Shown one piece after another: positions 7,922-16,591 of a DNA stretch of 29,831 bases. This DNA comes from Lachnospiraceae bacterium UBA1760. Its GTDB lineage: Bacteria > Bacillota > Clostridia > Lachnospirales > Lachnospiraceae. The notes beneath the pieces are model-generated. The model did not search any database. It saw nothing but the letters and a program-made list of their open reading frames with translations, and was not told the origin of the DNA. The first letter of the stretch is position 1; the number at the start of each line of letters is the position of its first letter. The stretch lies in the NCBI GenBank assembly GCA_002314775.1, contig DCHE01000095.1, positions 1 through 29,831 on the forward strand, given 5' to 3'. Both the position numbers and the translations under genes were made by a program.

Positions 7922-9838
7922 TCATCTCGCATATTCAGGTATCTTACTAAGCCTTGAGTTCATCAAATACTTCAGATTGATATCTCTTCTTCCACCCCAA
8001 AGCTCATCATCAATAAGAACGCTCTCGTAAATCTCCTTATCCTTCTCAGAGCAAAATCTTAAAAATGCCTCAAATGGCATAGCCGCGTCATGATTTCTAA
8101 ACTGAACCTCGTCCTTAAACTCACTAAAGAACTCCATAAAATCTGCTATAAAATCAAGAGCCCCCCTCTGCATCTTCTCACATGCATCAGAATAACCTGG
8201 GGCTGGTCCAATATCAAACACCGGATTAATATCATCATCATAGCCTATGCATGAGGCTGCTGCCTCAAGGTATGAATACTCCCTCATTGACGACTCCATA
8301 TACGGTTTGAAATCAATGAAGCAATCTATCTTCATTCCTGTTTTCTTCTGATACCTGAAGCTGTCCCTAGTATCTCCGTGGAAGAAAAGTATTCTAGGAC
8401 TGAGTCCGGTCGCCTTATAGATTGCAGCCGGAATTCTTCCACTATAGCCCATGTCGAATATTGCAGAGGTATTGGTAACCCTTACCTCTTTTCCAGAAGT
8501 CAAGTACTCCTTTATCTTCCCAATCGACTTCTCATGCTTTTCTAAACTGTAGTAGTTTTCATTAAATGCCTTAATAAATCTGATAAATGTATCCTTGGTC
8601 AAATTCTCATCCTTATCCAGTCCAAGAATTTTCCCGTCCTTTACATACTCTTCACTGCTTGCACTGTGGCAAAAATCAAGAAGCACCATAAGCTTTGCTG
8701 GTGTCTGGTAGGTTATATCAACCGGAAGTGCATAAAGATCCTCCTTCTTAAGCATTATTGCAGAAAGAAGAGATCTTCTCGAAATGTGTGCGTACTCACA
8801 CACAGGAATGCTATCATCATACTTTCTCAAAATCTCAAAGGCCTTCATAGGAAGATATCCATCTCTTGCCGCAAATATCATCCTGTCTATATTATTTACT
8901 CTAATGTTATCCATAATCCATCTTGTAAGTGCAAGAAGCTCCATTCCCAGAGCTCCATAGCCAACAAAATATGGATCCATATTGTAGTCAGACTCAGGGC
9001 AGAACAATCTGAAGGGATCATCAAAATATTTGTTAGCGGCCATCTGTCTCATTGCACCTATACCAACGCTGTTTCCAGCAACCTGCCAGTCAGTAAGGTC
9101 ATGACAGATTTTTTCTACCTGGTGTCCACAGCCATAGGAATAGTACATTTTTATGGTATTAGGAAGGTATGCGGCATTAAGTCCATTTAAACTGGCTACT
9201 CTGCAGTCGCTCTCCTCATTATCTCCAATGTGAAGAATATCCTCAGGTTTTACACCTAGCTCCTTTGCCATATAGGTGTAAAGATTGCCCGATATCTTTC
9301 TAAGTCCAGCCTCTGATGAAACAAATATTTCTTCTACTCCTCCATATCCATTTGCATCAAGAATACTTTTTATATGATCCTTCTCAAGATACATATCCGA
9401 ACAGATAACAACCCTTTTTCCTGATTCTATCGCTTTTTCAAATAATCGCTTTCCACTTTTTCTCGGTCTTAAGATACTAAGCTCAAGCTCCATCTCATGT
9501 GAGAGCATCTTCTTGCAGACATACTCTGGTATCCCAAATTCACTTTGAAGGACCATGTATATATCCGTAAGCTTTATATCCTCAGTCTCAAGCTCTTTAT
9601 TAATTATTCTTCTTCTCAGCACAGACTCTGCCTCTATTCGGAGCTTCGCAAAGCTTATCATTGCCTCAGAAAGATTTGCGTAAAAATGGTCCAGCATCTC
9701 GAACACATCCTCGCACCTCTCAACTGGCCTTACCACCAGAGTGTCAAAAAGATCAAAGCTTATAACCCTTGTGTCTGACTTTACTATTTCATCTTCAATT
9801 TCTTCCAAGCTGTTATATATCCAGGTTTTATCTTTCAT
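7922..9838 (-). CDS. Two-part HAD-superfamily protein of a glycan cluster (COG5610-like)
   Basis: The first 230 residues of this 638-residue protein form an apparently intact HAD phosphatase domain: nucleophile Asp29 in FDLFDTL, motif II CSDMY (146-150), Lys181, and GDNEESD (205-211). The second half starts with a region containing FAARDGYLP (322-330) and ISRRSL (352-357), followed by FDMGYSGRIPAA. This layout matches large HAD-like proteins found in surface polysaccharide loci. Their substrate is not known to me. It lies 44 bases after the flippase gene, has GAGGAA before its ATG, and is followed after 17 bases by the cytidylyltransferase fusion. A phosphatase working on the phosphorylated precursor of the CDP-linked group is a reasonable guess only. 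Confidence 0.75.
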   Translation of the reverse strand: MKDKTWIYNSLEEIEDEIVKSDTRVISFDLFDTLVVRPVERCEDVFEMLDHFYANLSEAMISFAKLRIEAESVLRRRIINKELETEDIKLTDIYMVLQSEFGIPEYVCKKMLSHEMELELSILRPRKSGKRLFEKAIESGKRVVICSDMYLEKDHIKSILDANGYGGVEEIFVSSEAGLRKISGNLYTYMAKELGVKPEDILHIGDNEESDCRVASLNGLNAAYLPNTIKMYYSYGCGHQVEKICHDLTDWQVAGNSVGIGAMRQMAANKYFDDPFRLFCPESDYNMDPYFVGYGALGMELLALTRWIMDNIRVNNIDRMIFAARDGYLPMKAFEILRKYDDSIPVCEYAHISRRSLLSAIMLKKEDLYALPVDITYQTPAKLMVLLDFCHSASSEEYVKDGKILGLDKDENLTKDTFIRFIKAFNENYYSLEKHEKSIGKIKEYLTSGKEVRVTNTSAIFDMGYSGRIPAAIYKATGLSPRILFFHGDTRDSFRYQKKTGMKIDCFIDFKPYMESSMREYSYLEAAASCIGYDDDINPVFDIGPAPGYSDACEKMQRGALDFIADFMEFFSEFKDEVQFRNHDAAMPFEAFLRFCSEKDKEIYESVLIDDELWGGRRDINLKYLMNSRLSKIPEYAR

Positions 9839-9882
9839 ATCATTTCCTCACGATACTTGCTATTTATATAAATAATCTCTTA

Positions 9883-11412
9883 CTATTTCCTTTTCTTCAG
9901 GATTCCCGTAATTAGTCCGATACTATTTTTAAAATCCTTTGTCTTAAAATAGATAAGTATATACAAAATATTTGGCAGCACCATACATATCATGCCCTTA
10001 AAAATAAGTTCCAGAATTAGTGTTGTGCTTATGAGTGATGTCACATAATAAGTTACGGCTCCTACAAAAACTGTAATGAGCATATATCTGAAGTGTGAAA
10101 GGAAGTACCCGGCAATTCCCCCCTCAGTAAAGTAGTGTCTGAAAAGTATTACCGCACCACCAATAAAATTAAATACAAAATACGAGATGAGTGTTGCGAT
10201 TATAATTCCCTCAAGTCCCATAAACTGAATGAGCGTCCAGTTTAAAACCAGGTTAAATATAGCCTCAAGCACCGAAAGATATCTCTGCTGCCACCATATT
10301 CCAGCCGACTCGGAGTAAAGTATTCTTATATCTGCCATCTTTAGTATATAAAAATATATCGAGAAAAGTAAGGCTATTCCAAATGACAGTGTCATATCCT
10401 CTCCTACCCAAAGCCTCATAAACGGCTGGTACAAACAGAGCATACATATTGAACAGAATCCACCAATCCACATAAAAAGGAAGTTTATCTTATTCATATC
10501 CGCCAGATTTTTCTGTTTTGATTCCATTGCGATACTGTTTCCAACCCCTCCAGCCATAGAGGTTTTGACCACTGCGATTATCACCACCACTGAATCCATA
10601 ATATAGTAATAATTCGAATAAATTGTATTCATTGTGAGCCCAAGATATGCAGAGACAAATATCGAATCAAATGCATTTCTAGAAAGGGTTGCAACCTTTC
10701 TAATCATAAGTCCATAAACCTGATGCTTGATATCTGCATAGGTTTCTTTGTCGAGCTCTCCCTCACTATAGTAGTCAGGGTATTTCTGCTTGGACTTTCT
10801 CGCACACAATATGCTGTAAACCAGTGATGAAAGAGGAAGTGTTAATGCATAAAGATAATAATCCTTTGTAAGCCACACTCCTATTGCCTGAACAATATAC
10901 ATTGTTAGCTGCGTCCAGATATGGATTTTCCCTCCGATATCATCTCTCTGGTGGGCTGTAAGAATCGCCTTTCTGTTTGGAAATACAAAAAAACCAATAG
11001 CAGGATTAAGAAGATATATCAGATACAATATGTAAATATTTGTATCCTCTGGAATCTCACCGCTTATGAAATACCTGAGAAATGGCATTAACATAAGCCC
11101 AATGATTGTAACTGCGATTCCAACTCTTCTATATATAACACCATAAAACTTAAGAAGTGCATTAATCTTTTTGGTGTCATTGTCCGCGATTGGTTTATAC
11201 ATGCTGTAAATAATAGCTGTTCCAAAGCCCATCTCGACTAAATTGAGCATCTGAATAATAGAGTAGAATAACCCCGTAAGACCGAGGTATTCCGCTCCTA
11301 TCAGATGAATAATCATTGTCCTTACAATAAAGGGCAGGATTACGCCTGAGATTTTATCAATCTCTCCAACTATTATATTTCGTTTTGTGTTATATGAACG
11401 ATTTAGCTTCAT
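9883..11412 (-). CDS. Polysaccharide flippase, Wzx/MOP superfamily
   Basis: This is an integral membrane protein of 509 residues with roughly 12-14 hydrophobic segments and short charged loops. It begins MKLNRSYNTKRNIIVGEIDK and continues with GAEYLGLTGLFYSIIQMLN, a pattern typical of Gram-positive oligosaccharide flippases. It should move a lipid-linked sugar or oligosaccharide across the cytoplasmic membrane. The ATG at 11412 has only a weak ribosome site (GAGAT about 12 bases upstream), so coupling to the preceding gene, which ends 17 bases before, is likely. The next gene is the HAD protein. No polymerase gene accompanies it in this window, so it may export a monosaccharide-lipid instead of a repeat unit. 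Confidence 0.9.
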   Translation of the reverse strand: MKLNRSYNTKRNIIVGEIDKISGVILPFIVRTMIIHLIGAEYLGLTGLFYSIIQMLNLVEMGFGTAIIYSMYKPIADNDTKKINALLKFYGVIYRRVGIAVTIIGLMLMPFLRYFISGEIPEDTNIYILYLIYLLNPAIGFFVFPNRKAILTAHQRDDIGGKIHIWTQLTMYIVQAIGVWLTKDYYLYALTLPLSSLVYSILCARKSKQKYPDYYSEGELDKETYADIKHQVYGLMIRKVATLSRNAFDSIFVSAYLGLTMNTIYSNYYYIMDSVVVIIAVVKTSMAGGVGNSIAMESKQKNLADMNKINFLFMWIGGFCSICMLCLYQPFMRLWVGEDMTLSFGIALLFSIYFYILKMADIRILYSESAGIWWQQRYLSVLEAIFNLVLNWTLIQFMGLEGIIIATLISYFVFNFIGGAVILFRHYFTEGGIAGYFLSHFRYMLITVFVGAVTYYVTSLISTTLILELIFKGMICMVLPNILYILIYFKTKDFKNSIGLITGILKKRK

Positions 11413-11429
11413 TATTTATATTTATCTCA

Positions 11430-13487
11430 TTAATAGCTTATCTTTTTTATATAAGCATCGTGTGCTTCCTTAAAGGTTTTATATACATTAATGTACGAAA
11501 CATCAAGTGCATCATCTGTACATACTCCATCTACAATTACATGACATGGTGCACTCTTATTCTGTCCTACAGAGAGGGTGTAATCATAATCTGATTCATT
11601 TCCGGTAACGTAGAAATTAAGAGTGAAGTTTCTTGTTCCCTGAATCTCAAGCGGTGTCTCAAAGAAATGCTTATACCTTCCGCCGCCACATTCCTCATTT
11701 TTAGGTGAAGCAACAGTTTTCAATTCATCATATGTAAAGTCGTAGTAGTAAACCAGACCGCCTGCCTCATCAGTAATTGTCATATGAAGAATTGCATCAG
11801 TGTCAGCCTCGAGAGAATTTACTCTGAAGCTTATCGATGACAGGGTTCCCTCTAAGGTTGGAAGCTGCTGACTTACATACTTACCCTCCGTCATCTCAAT
11901 GTTTGCATAATTTGTACCAACAATAAGGTTAGTATTTGCCTGCTTTGTGTTAACGTAAAGTGCAAAGAAGGTTGGTATTGTAACCATAATAAATGTCGCA
12001 ATAAGTCTGAGTCTCATAACATGCATATGGCTTCTCTTATCCTCAGGCTCCGAGAAATCCTCCAGCGTATACTTAGGATGCTTAAATATAAATAGTATAA
12101 TAAGAATAGCTGTGAAGAATGAAAGCGTTGTGTTCGTGCTAATCATCGGTGTTACATAGGCTGCGTGGTACCACATATCAATCACGTTAAATACCTTGTT
12201 CCAGATCATATGCATTGCAACACCCTCGCCCATATGTCCGATGAATACATATACGCAGTAGAAATGAAGCACAAACATAAGTCCAAGGTCGACCCACATG
12301 AATTTTTCAAAGTTCCTATTGATAATTGCACTGAGAACCCAGATTGGTGCCGCAACAATGAGCCACTGTGGATGCCATCTTGAGAATCCGAACAATGCAA
12401 CTATTGCTCCGCAGGAGAGATATAAAGACCATGCAATCTCATCCTTTTTATCCTTTGGCTTAATAAAATATGCAGCTAAAACAACTACCACACAGGCAAC
12501 CTTCATGTAGCTTAGGGAAGCTACTCCGGTTGAAAGGTTCATATCATTTGCATAGTTTAATACGCCAAAGCCAAGAACACTCTTCTGAAATCCCACTGAG
12601 TTTCTGAATATAAGGTACTCAATACCGATTGGAAGTGCGCCAACCACTGAGTACTTGATAATCTCTACAACCTTCTTATGTCTGAGCAGAATAAACACAA
12701 ATAATATTACAGCCGTAAAATACTTAAAGGTTATTGAAATTCCCGTAAATGCTGCAAATCTGAGCATGTCATACTTTTCATTTCTATAGAAATAGTAGAT
12801 TCCAAGCAGCATGAAGAATACCGTGAATATATCACACTGTGAAAATACAAACTGACTGAAGAAGCAGACTGGCATAGTCATAAATGCATACATTGCAAGC
12901 TTAGCTCTCTTCTCCTTAAGACCAATAAGAATTCCTATCTTATAGATAAGTACACAGGATGCTACAAATGCTGCAACTGGCAGCAGCTTGTACCAGAGTG
13001 TCATTCCATATCTAAAATCAAGCAGTGCACTAGGACCGTTCACACCAAGCAGCTTAAGTGGCAGATTCCATATCGCATACACAATAAAGGTTGATGGGAA
13101 ATAGTTCGCACCGTAATCCCCTGACCACGCGCTTACATTGTCATAAAACTTAAAGAAGCCGTTATACATAATCCATGAACGGTTTCCTGTGTACATGATA
13201 TCTGCATGGGCAAAGCTGAAAAAGCAAAACAGTGCACATAATGCAAACAAAACGTAATCCAGTCTTGAAAATGTATCTGTCTTTTCATAGATGTTGACAA
13301 ACTTGGTAAATGCACTGATTTTTACAATTTTACTTTCATTTGTCTCAGCTTTATTATCAGTCTCATTATCAGTCGCGTTTTCAGACTGTTTGTCAGTATC
13401 TGCTTCTGATTTAATTTCTGATTTAATTTCTGATTTTATTTCTGATTTTATCTCATCGATTCCCTCGACGATTTCCTTATTACTCAT
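11430..13487 (-). CDS. GT-C-fold membrane glycosyltransferase with N-terminal repeat
   Basis: This 685-residue protein has a hydrophilic N-terminal tail of about 75 residues, about ten membrane segments, and an extracytoplasmic C-terminal domain of about 170 residues. The first long loop (AHADIMYTGNRSWIMYNGFF, then WSGDYGANYFPST) holds acidic residues as in GT-C enzymes that use polyprenyl-phosphate sugars. The tail contains four tandem EIKS units and is rich in Asp, Glu, Asn and Thr. I predict transfer of a lipid-linked sugar outside the membrane; acceptor unknown. AAGGAG lies 8 bases before the ATG, and the gene starts 11 bases after rfbG. It could also be a polymerase-like protein, but the DI..YG..YFP pattern favours GT-C. 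Confidence 0.75.
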   Translation of the reverse strand: MSNKEIVEGIDEIKSEIKSEIKSEIKSEADTDKQSENATDNETDNKAETNESKIVKISAFTKFVNIYEKTDTFSRLDYVLFALCALFCFFSFAHADIMYTGNRSWIMYNGFFKFYDNVSAWSGDYGANYFPSTFIVYAIWNLPLKLLGVNGPSALLDFRYGMTLWYKLLPVAAFVASCVLIYKIGILIGLKEKRAKLAMYAFMTMPVCFFSQFVFSQCDIFTVFFMLLGIYYFYRNEKYDMLRFAAFTGISITFKYFTAVILFVFILLRHKKVVEIIKYSVVGALPIGIEYLIFRNSVGFQKSVLGFGVLNYANDMNLSTGVASLSYMKVACVVVVLAAYFIKPKDKKDEIAWSLYLSCGAIVALFGFSRWHPQWLIVAAPIWVLSAIINRNFEKFMWVDLGLMFVLHFYCVYVFIGHMGEGVAMHMIWNKVFNVIDMWYHAAYVTPMISTNTTLSFFTAILIILFIFKHPKYTLEDFSEPEDKRSHMHVMRLRLIATFIMVTIPTFFALYVNTKQANTNLIVGTNYANIEMTEGKYVSQQLPTLEGTLSSISFRVNSLEADTDAILHMTITDEAGGLVYYYDFTYDELKTVASPKNEECGGGRYKHFFETPLEIQGTRNFTLNFYVTGNESDYDYTLSVGQNKSAPCHVIVDGVCTDDALDVSYINVYKTFKEAHDAYIKKISY
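13405..13452 (-). repeat. Four 12-base tandem repeats (EIKS) in the GT-C gene
   Basis: Units TCTGATTTAATT, the same again, TCTGATTTTATT and TCTGATTTTATC follow head to tail. Being 12 bases long, copy changes would lengthen or shorten the cytoplasmic tail by four residues without shifting frame. They encode a charged, probably helical stretch. Confidence 0.9.
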
Positions 13488-13498
13488 TTATGCACTCC

Positions 13499-14578
13499 TT
13501 AATCCTGCAAAAACTCTGTTATCTGTCTTTTTGTAACCTCGCTCATATCCTTCTTATCTAAATATGCGGCGTACCACTCTACTGTTTTATCTACCGCTGC
13601 TTTTATATCCCATCTTGCCTTCCACAAAAGCCTTTCCTTTATCTTACAGCAGTCAAGTCTTAAAAAGCCTGCCTCATGGGGGCCCCCGTCATGCTTATTT
13701 ATCCAGTCCTTTTTAACACCTGTGTATTTCTCCCAGGCTCCTATAAATAAATCTGTAAGCCTTCCAACCTCAACACAGTCAGAAAGCTCAGGACCAATGT
13801 TGTAGCTTGACTGATATCCCTTATCCTCATACTGAAGCTTAGCCAGAAGAAGATATGCCATAACCGGTTCAAGCACATGCTGAAATGGTCTCACTGCGTA
13901 TGGATTTCTAAGAATTATATCCTCACCCTTAGCCATAGCCCTATAGCAGTCAGGAATAATTCTGTCCTTTGCGAAATCTCCTCCACCGATTACATTTCCT
14001 GCTCTCATAGTAGAGACTTCAACCTCCATATTATTAAAATATGAATTTATGTAGCTGCTTGTAACAAGCTCTGAGCAGGATTTTGAATTAGAGTAAGGGT
14101 CATATCCATTAAGCTCCTCCTCCTCGGTAAAGCCATCCCCCTTCTCAGAGTTCTTATAAACCTTGTCGGTTGTGACATTTATAGCTGATTTCACTGAATC
14201 ACAAAGTCTTATGCACTCTAAAACATTTACTGTGCCCATCACGTTTACATCATAGGTGTAAACCGGATTTATGTAGGATTCCCTAACAAGAGGCTGGGCA
14301 GCCATATGGATTACTATCTCCGGCTTAGTCTCATCAAACACCCTCTTAAGAGCCTCCAGGTTTCTAATATCCCCCGTCACTGAGTTAACCTTGCTTTTAA
14401 TATCACAAAGCTCAAAGAGCATTTCCTCATCTGTCGGGTCTAAGGAATACCCTGTTACCTTCGCGCCAAGCATTGACAGAACCATACACATCCAGCTTCC
14501 CTTGAAGCCTGTATGGCCAGTTACAAGGACTCTTTTTCCATTATAGAATTCTTTAAAATATTCAAAATTATATATCAT
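13499..14578 (-). CDS. rfbG: CDP-glucose 4,6-dehydratase
   Basis: This enzyme converts CDP-D-glucose to CDP-4-keto-6-deoxyglucose with bound NAD+. The 359-residue protein shows the family start (KRVLVTGHTGFKGSWM, residues 15-30), the extended-SDR dinucleotide motif TGHTGFKG, VTTDKVYKN and the catalytic Tyr/Lys in YDPYSNSKSCSE. GNVIGGGDFAKDRIIPD and VRPFQHVLEP are hallmarks of RfbG rather than of dTDP-glucose dehydratase. AGGAG precedes the ATG, and the gene follows the GT2 gene by 11 bases. Together with RfbF and RfbH it defines the CDP-3,6-dideoxyhexose pathway in this cluster. Confidence 0.95.
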   Translation of the reverse strand: MIYNFEYFKEFYNGKRVLVTGHTGFKGSWMCMVLSMLGAKVTGYSLDPTDEEMLFELCDIKSKVNSVTGDIRNLEALKRVFDETKPEIVIHMAAQPLVRESYINPVYTYDVNVMGTVNVLECIRLCDSVKSAINVTTDKVYKNSEKGDGFTEEEELNGYDPYSNSKSCSELVTSSYINSYFNNMEVEVSTMRAGNVIGGGDFAKDRIIPDCYRAMAKGEDIILRNPYAVRPFQHVLEPVMAYLLLAKLQYEDKGYQSSYNIGPELSDCVEVGRLTDLFIGAWEKYTGVKKDWINKHDGGPHEAGFLRLDCCKIKERLLWKARWDIKAAVDKTVEWYAAYLDKKDMSEVTKRQITEFLQD

Positions 14579-14589
14579 AGTTCAAGCTC

Positions 14590-15636
14590 CTAAGCTCTGA
14601 AGGTGCTTTTGTCAAGCTTATGCTCCTTCTTAAAATCTTCATCCACCTTCATGCTATTTTCTTCTGGGCGTGGTTTCTTTTTCCTAGTTCTCTCATCATC
14701 AAAGTTGAGTCTTAATTCCTCCACAACAACCGGTCTGTTGATAACTCGAGTATTGATATTCAGGATGTACTCTCCCATAATTCCTATGAAGAAAAGCTGA
14801 ACTCCGGCAATTATAAACATACCAATTGTAAGCGGTGCAACACCCGCTGAAAAGTTGTTCCAATGAGTAAGCTTCATAATAAGGTAGACGATACCTACCA
14901 TAATACTGATAAACGAACAAATGCCTCCTACGAAGGTACAAAGTCTGAGCGCAACCTTTGTATAAGAGGTGATACTAAGCATTGCTGCATCATAGAGTGT
15001 ATAAAAATTATTATGAGTCTTTCCTGCTCTTCGCTTTGGCTGTTCATACTCAACTGTAGTCAGGTTAAAGCCCTCTCCATATTCAGCAACAATTCCTCTT
15101 ACAAATGGAATCGGATCATCCAGCTCCCGAAGTAGCGAAATAAATGTCTTATCATAAAGTCCGAAGCCTGTAAAATGCTCAATCATTTTAACACTGGACA
15201 TATTCTTAATCATTTTGTAGTAAATTGTTCTGAGCAGGTAAACAAGCTTGTTTTCCTTGCTTGAGGTCTTTACTCCACTTACAATTCTGTGTCCCTTTTC
15301 CCACTCGGCAACAAACTTTGGAATCATCTCTGGTGGATCCTGGAAATCACAGCACATGGTTATTGTACAGTCGCCTGTCGTCTGACACATTCCATGAAAC
15401 GGAGAATTAAACTGTCCAAAGTTGGTAACATTGAATATTGCTTTTATCTTTTTATTAATCTTGCATAGATATCTGAGCTTATCTCTTGTTCCATCACTTG
15501 ATGCATTGTCTATAAAAAGAAGCTCATAATCATACTGCGGAAGCTGGGTAGTTAGTACCTTCACAACCGCCTCACTTATAGGCACTACATTTTCCACCTC
15601 GTTAAAGCATGGAATCATAACGCTGATTTTCTTCAT
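14590..15636 (-). CDS. GT2 glycosyltransferase, GtrB/DPM1-like, with C-terminal membrane anchor
   Basis: The 348-residue protein starts with a GT-A catalytic domain (MKKISVMIPCFNEVENV, LLFIDNASSDGTRD, and the metal/nucleotide-binding region CCDFQDPPEMIP). Two membrane helices follow near residues 232-255 and 268-292, and then a basic cytoplasmic tail (TRKKKPRP). This layout is that of polyprenyl-phosphate glycosyltransferases such as GtrB and ArnC, which make undecaprenyl-phosphate sugars. GEYILNINTRV is a typical end of the anchor. It probably charges the lipid carrier with a sugar that the flippase and GT-C protein then use; a CDP-sugar donor would be unusual. CAGGAG lies 8 bases before the ATG. 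It sits between the reductase gene and rfbG. Confidence 0.9.
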   Translation of the reverse strand: MKKISVMIPCFNEVENVVPISEAVVKVLTTQLPQYDYELLFIDNASSDGTRDKLRYLCKINKKIKAIFNVTNFGQFNSPFHGMCQTTGDCTITMCCDFQDPPEMIPKFVAEWEKGHRIVSGVKTSSKENKLVYLLRTIYYKMIKNMSSVKMIEHFTGFGLYDKTFISLLRELDDPIPFVRGIVAEYGEGFNLTTVEYEQPKRRAGKTHNNFYTLYDAAMLSITSYTKVALRLCTFVGGICSFISIMVGIVYLIMKLTHWNNFSAGVAPLTIGMFIIAGVQLFFIGIMGEYILNINTRVINRPVVVEELRLNFDDERTRKKKPRPEENSMKVDEDFKKEHKLDKSTFRA

Positions 15637-15663
15637 AATAATTACTCCTGAAATAAAATAGGA

Positions 15664-16590
15664 CTACATGTTATTCTTTATGAATTCTACGGTTTCCCTC
15701 ACTCCCTCTTCAAAGGAGTACTCTATTTGAAAACCGGTGTCATTTATAAGTTCACTTATGTCTGCCACAAGATGCATAACCTGTTTATCTGAGTAGGGGA
15801 TAAGTCCCATTCCCCTTTCTATCTCAACCTCAGGATTAATGATATCTCTCATGGTCTTTATAAATTCAGACAAATGTCTCTTCTTTCCACTTCCTATAAC
15901 ATAAACCTTTTCTGAAACGCCCTTCTCACCCACAAGGTACATGGCACGTCCACAGTCCTTCGAATAAAGATAGTCCCAAATCTGTTCTCCCTTCGAGAGT
16001 GGAAGAATCTCTCCAGAAAGAAGCTTTTTAATCACCTGGGATACCATAGTATCGTCTCCATCATGCGGTCCAAAAACGCTTAATATTCTAACCCAAATAT
16101 GCTCAATGTCAAGAGTATTGCAGAGCTCTCTTGTCATCTGTCCGGCGCAGAGCTTAGCCATACCATAGCCATTTTCAGGAAATGCCGGCGTGTCTGATTT
16201 AAGACTCTCACTAACTCTTCCGTACTCAGCCTGTGAACCCGCTCCAATAAATCGTATGACTCCAAGTTTTTTTGCAGCATTTACTGCGTCGATGGAATAT
16301 CTGATATTATTTATCTGGCCCGGCATATTGTTTCTAGTATTTCCAAAGGTTCCATCCCAGGCAAGATGATAAAATGTATCATAACTCTCGCCCATAAGTA
16401 AATCCGGCAGACTGCTAATTCTATCAAGATTAAGATAAACAACCCTGACATTATTCAGTTGTTCGAGCTCTGCTGCCCGCTTCGAACCCTCGTGACAAAC
16501 TGCAGTAACCTTGATTTCCTTTTTCAAAAGCTCATCAATTAGCGCTCTGCCAACTGCTCCAGTAGGGCCTGTTATGATAACATTTTCCAA
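15664..16590 (-). CDS. NAD(P)-dependent sugar epimerase/reductase (candidate YerF-like step)
   Basis: This extended SDR has ITGPTGAVGRAL at its N-terminus, an AGSQAEYG segment, and the Tyr/Lys pair in NGYGMAKLCAGQ. Relatives include CDP-abequose and CDP-tyvelose enzymes and YerF, which reduces the keto side chain in yersiniose formation. Its place right after the ThDP enzyme supports a final reductase role, by inference. I prefer the TTG at 16590, giving MENVIITGP and 308 residues, because GAGGAA lies 9 bases before it and one base separates it from the preceding stop. A TTG at 16605 would add five residues and overlap that gene. No ATG is available nearby. Confidence 0.8.
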   Translation of the reverse strand: MENVIITGPTGAVGRALIDELLKKEIKVTAVCHEGSKRAAELEQLNNVRVVYLNLDRISSLPDLLMGESYDTFYHLAWDGTFGNTRNNMPGQINNIRYSIDAVNAAKKLGVIRFIGAGSQAEYGRVSESLKSDTPAFPENGYGMAKLCAGQMTRELCNTLDIEHIWVRILSVFGPHDGDDTMVSQVIKKLLSGEILPLSKGEQIWDYLYSKDCGRAMYLVGEKGVSEKVYVIGSGKKRHLSEFIKTMRDIINPEVEIERGMGLIPYSDKQVMHLVADISELINDTGFQIEYSFEEGVRETVEFIKNNM

Positions 16591-16591
16591 T

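Noticed and set aside
13405..13452. CRISPR-like or phase-variation repeat
   Set aside because: Units are 12 bases without spacers, in frame within a gene. They cannot switch the frame on and off and are not CRISPR repeats.
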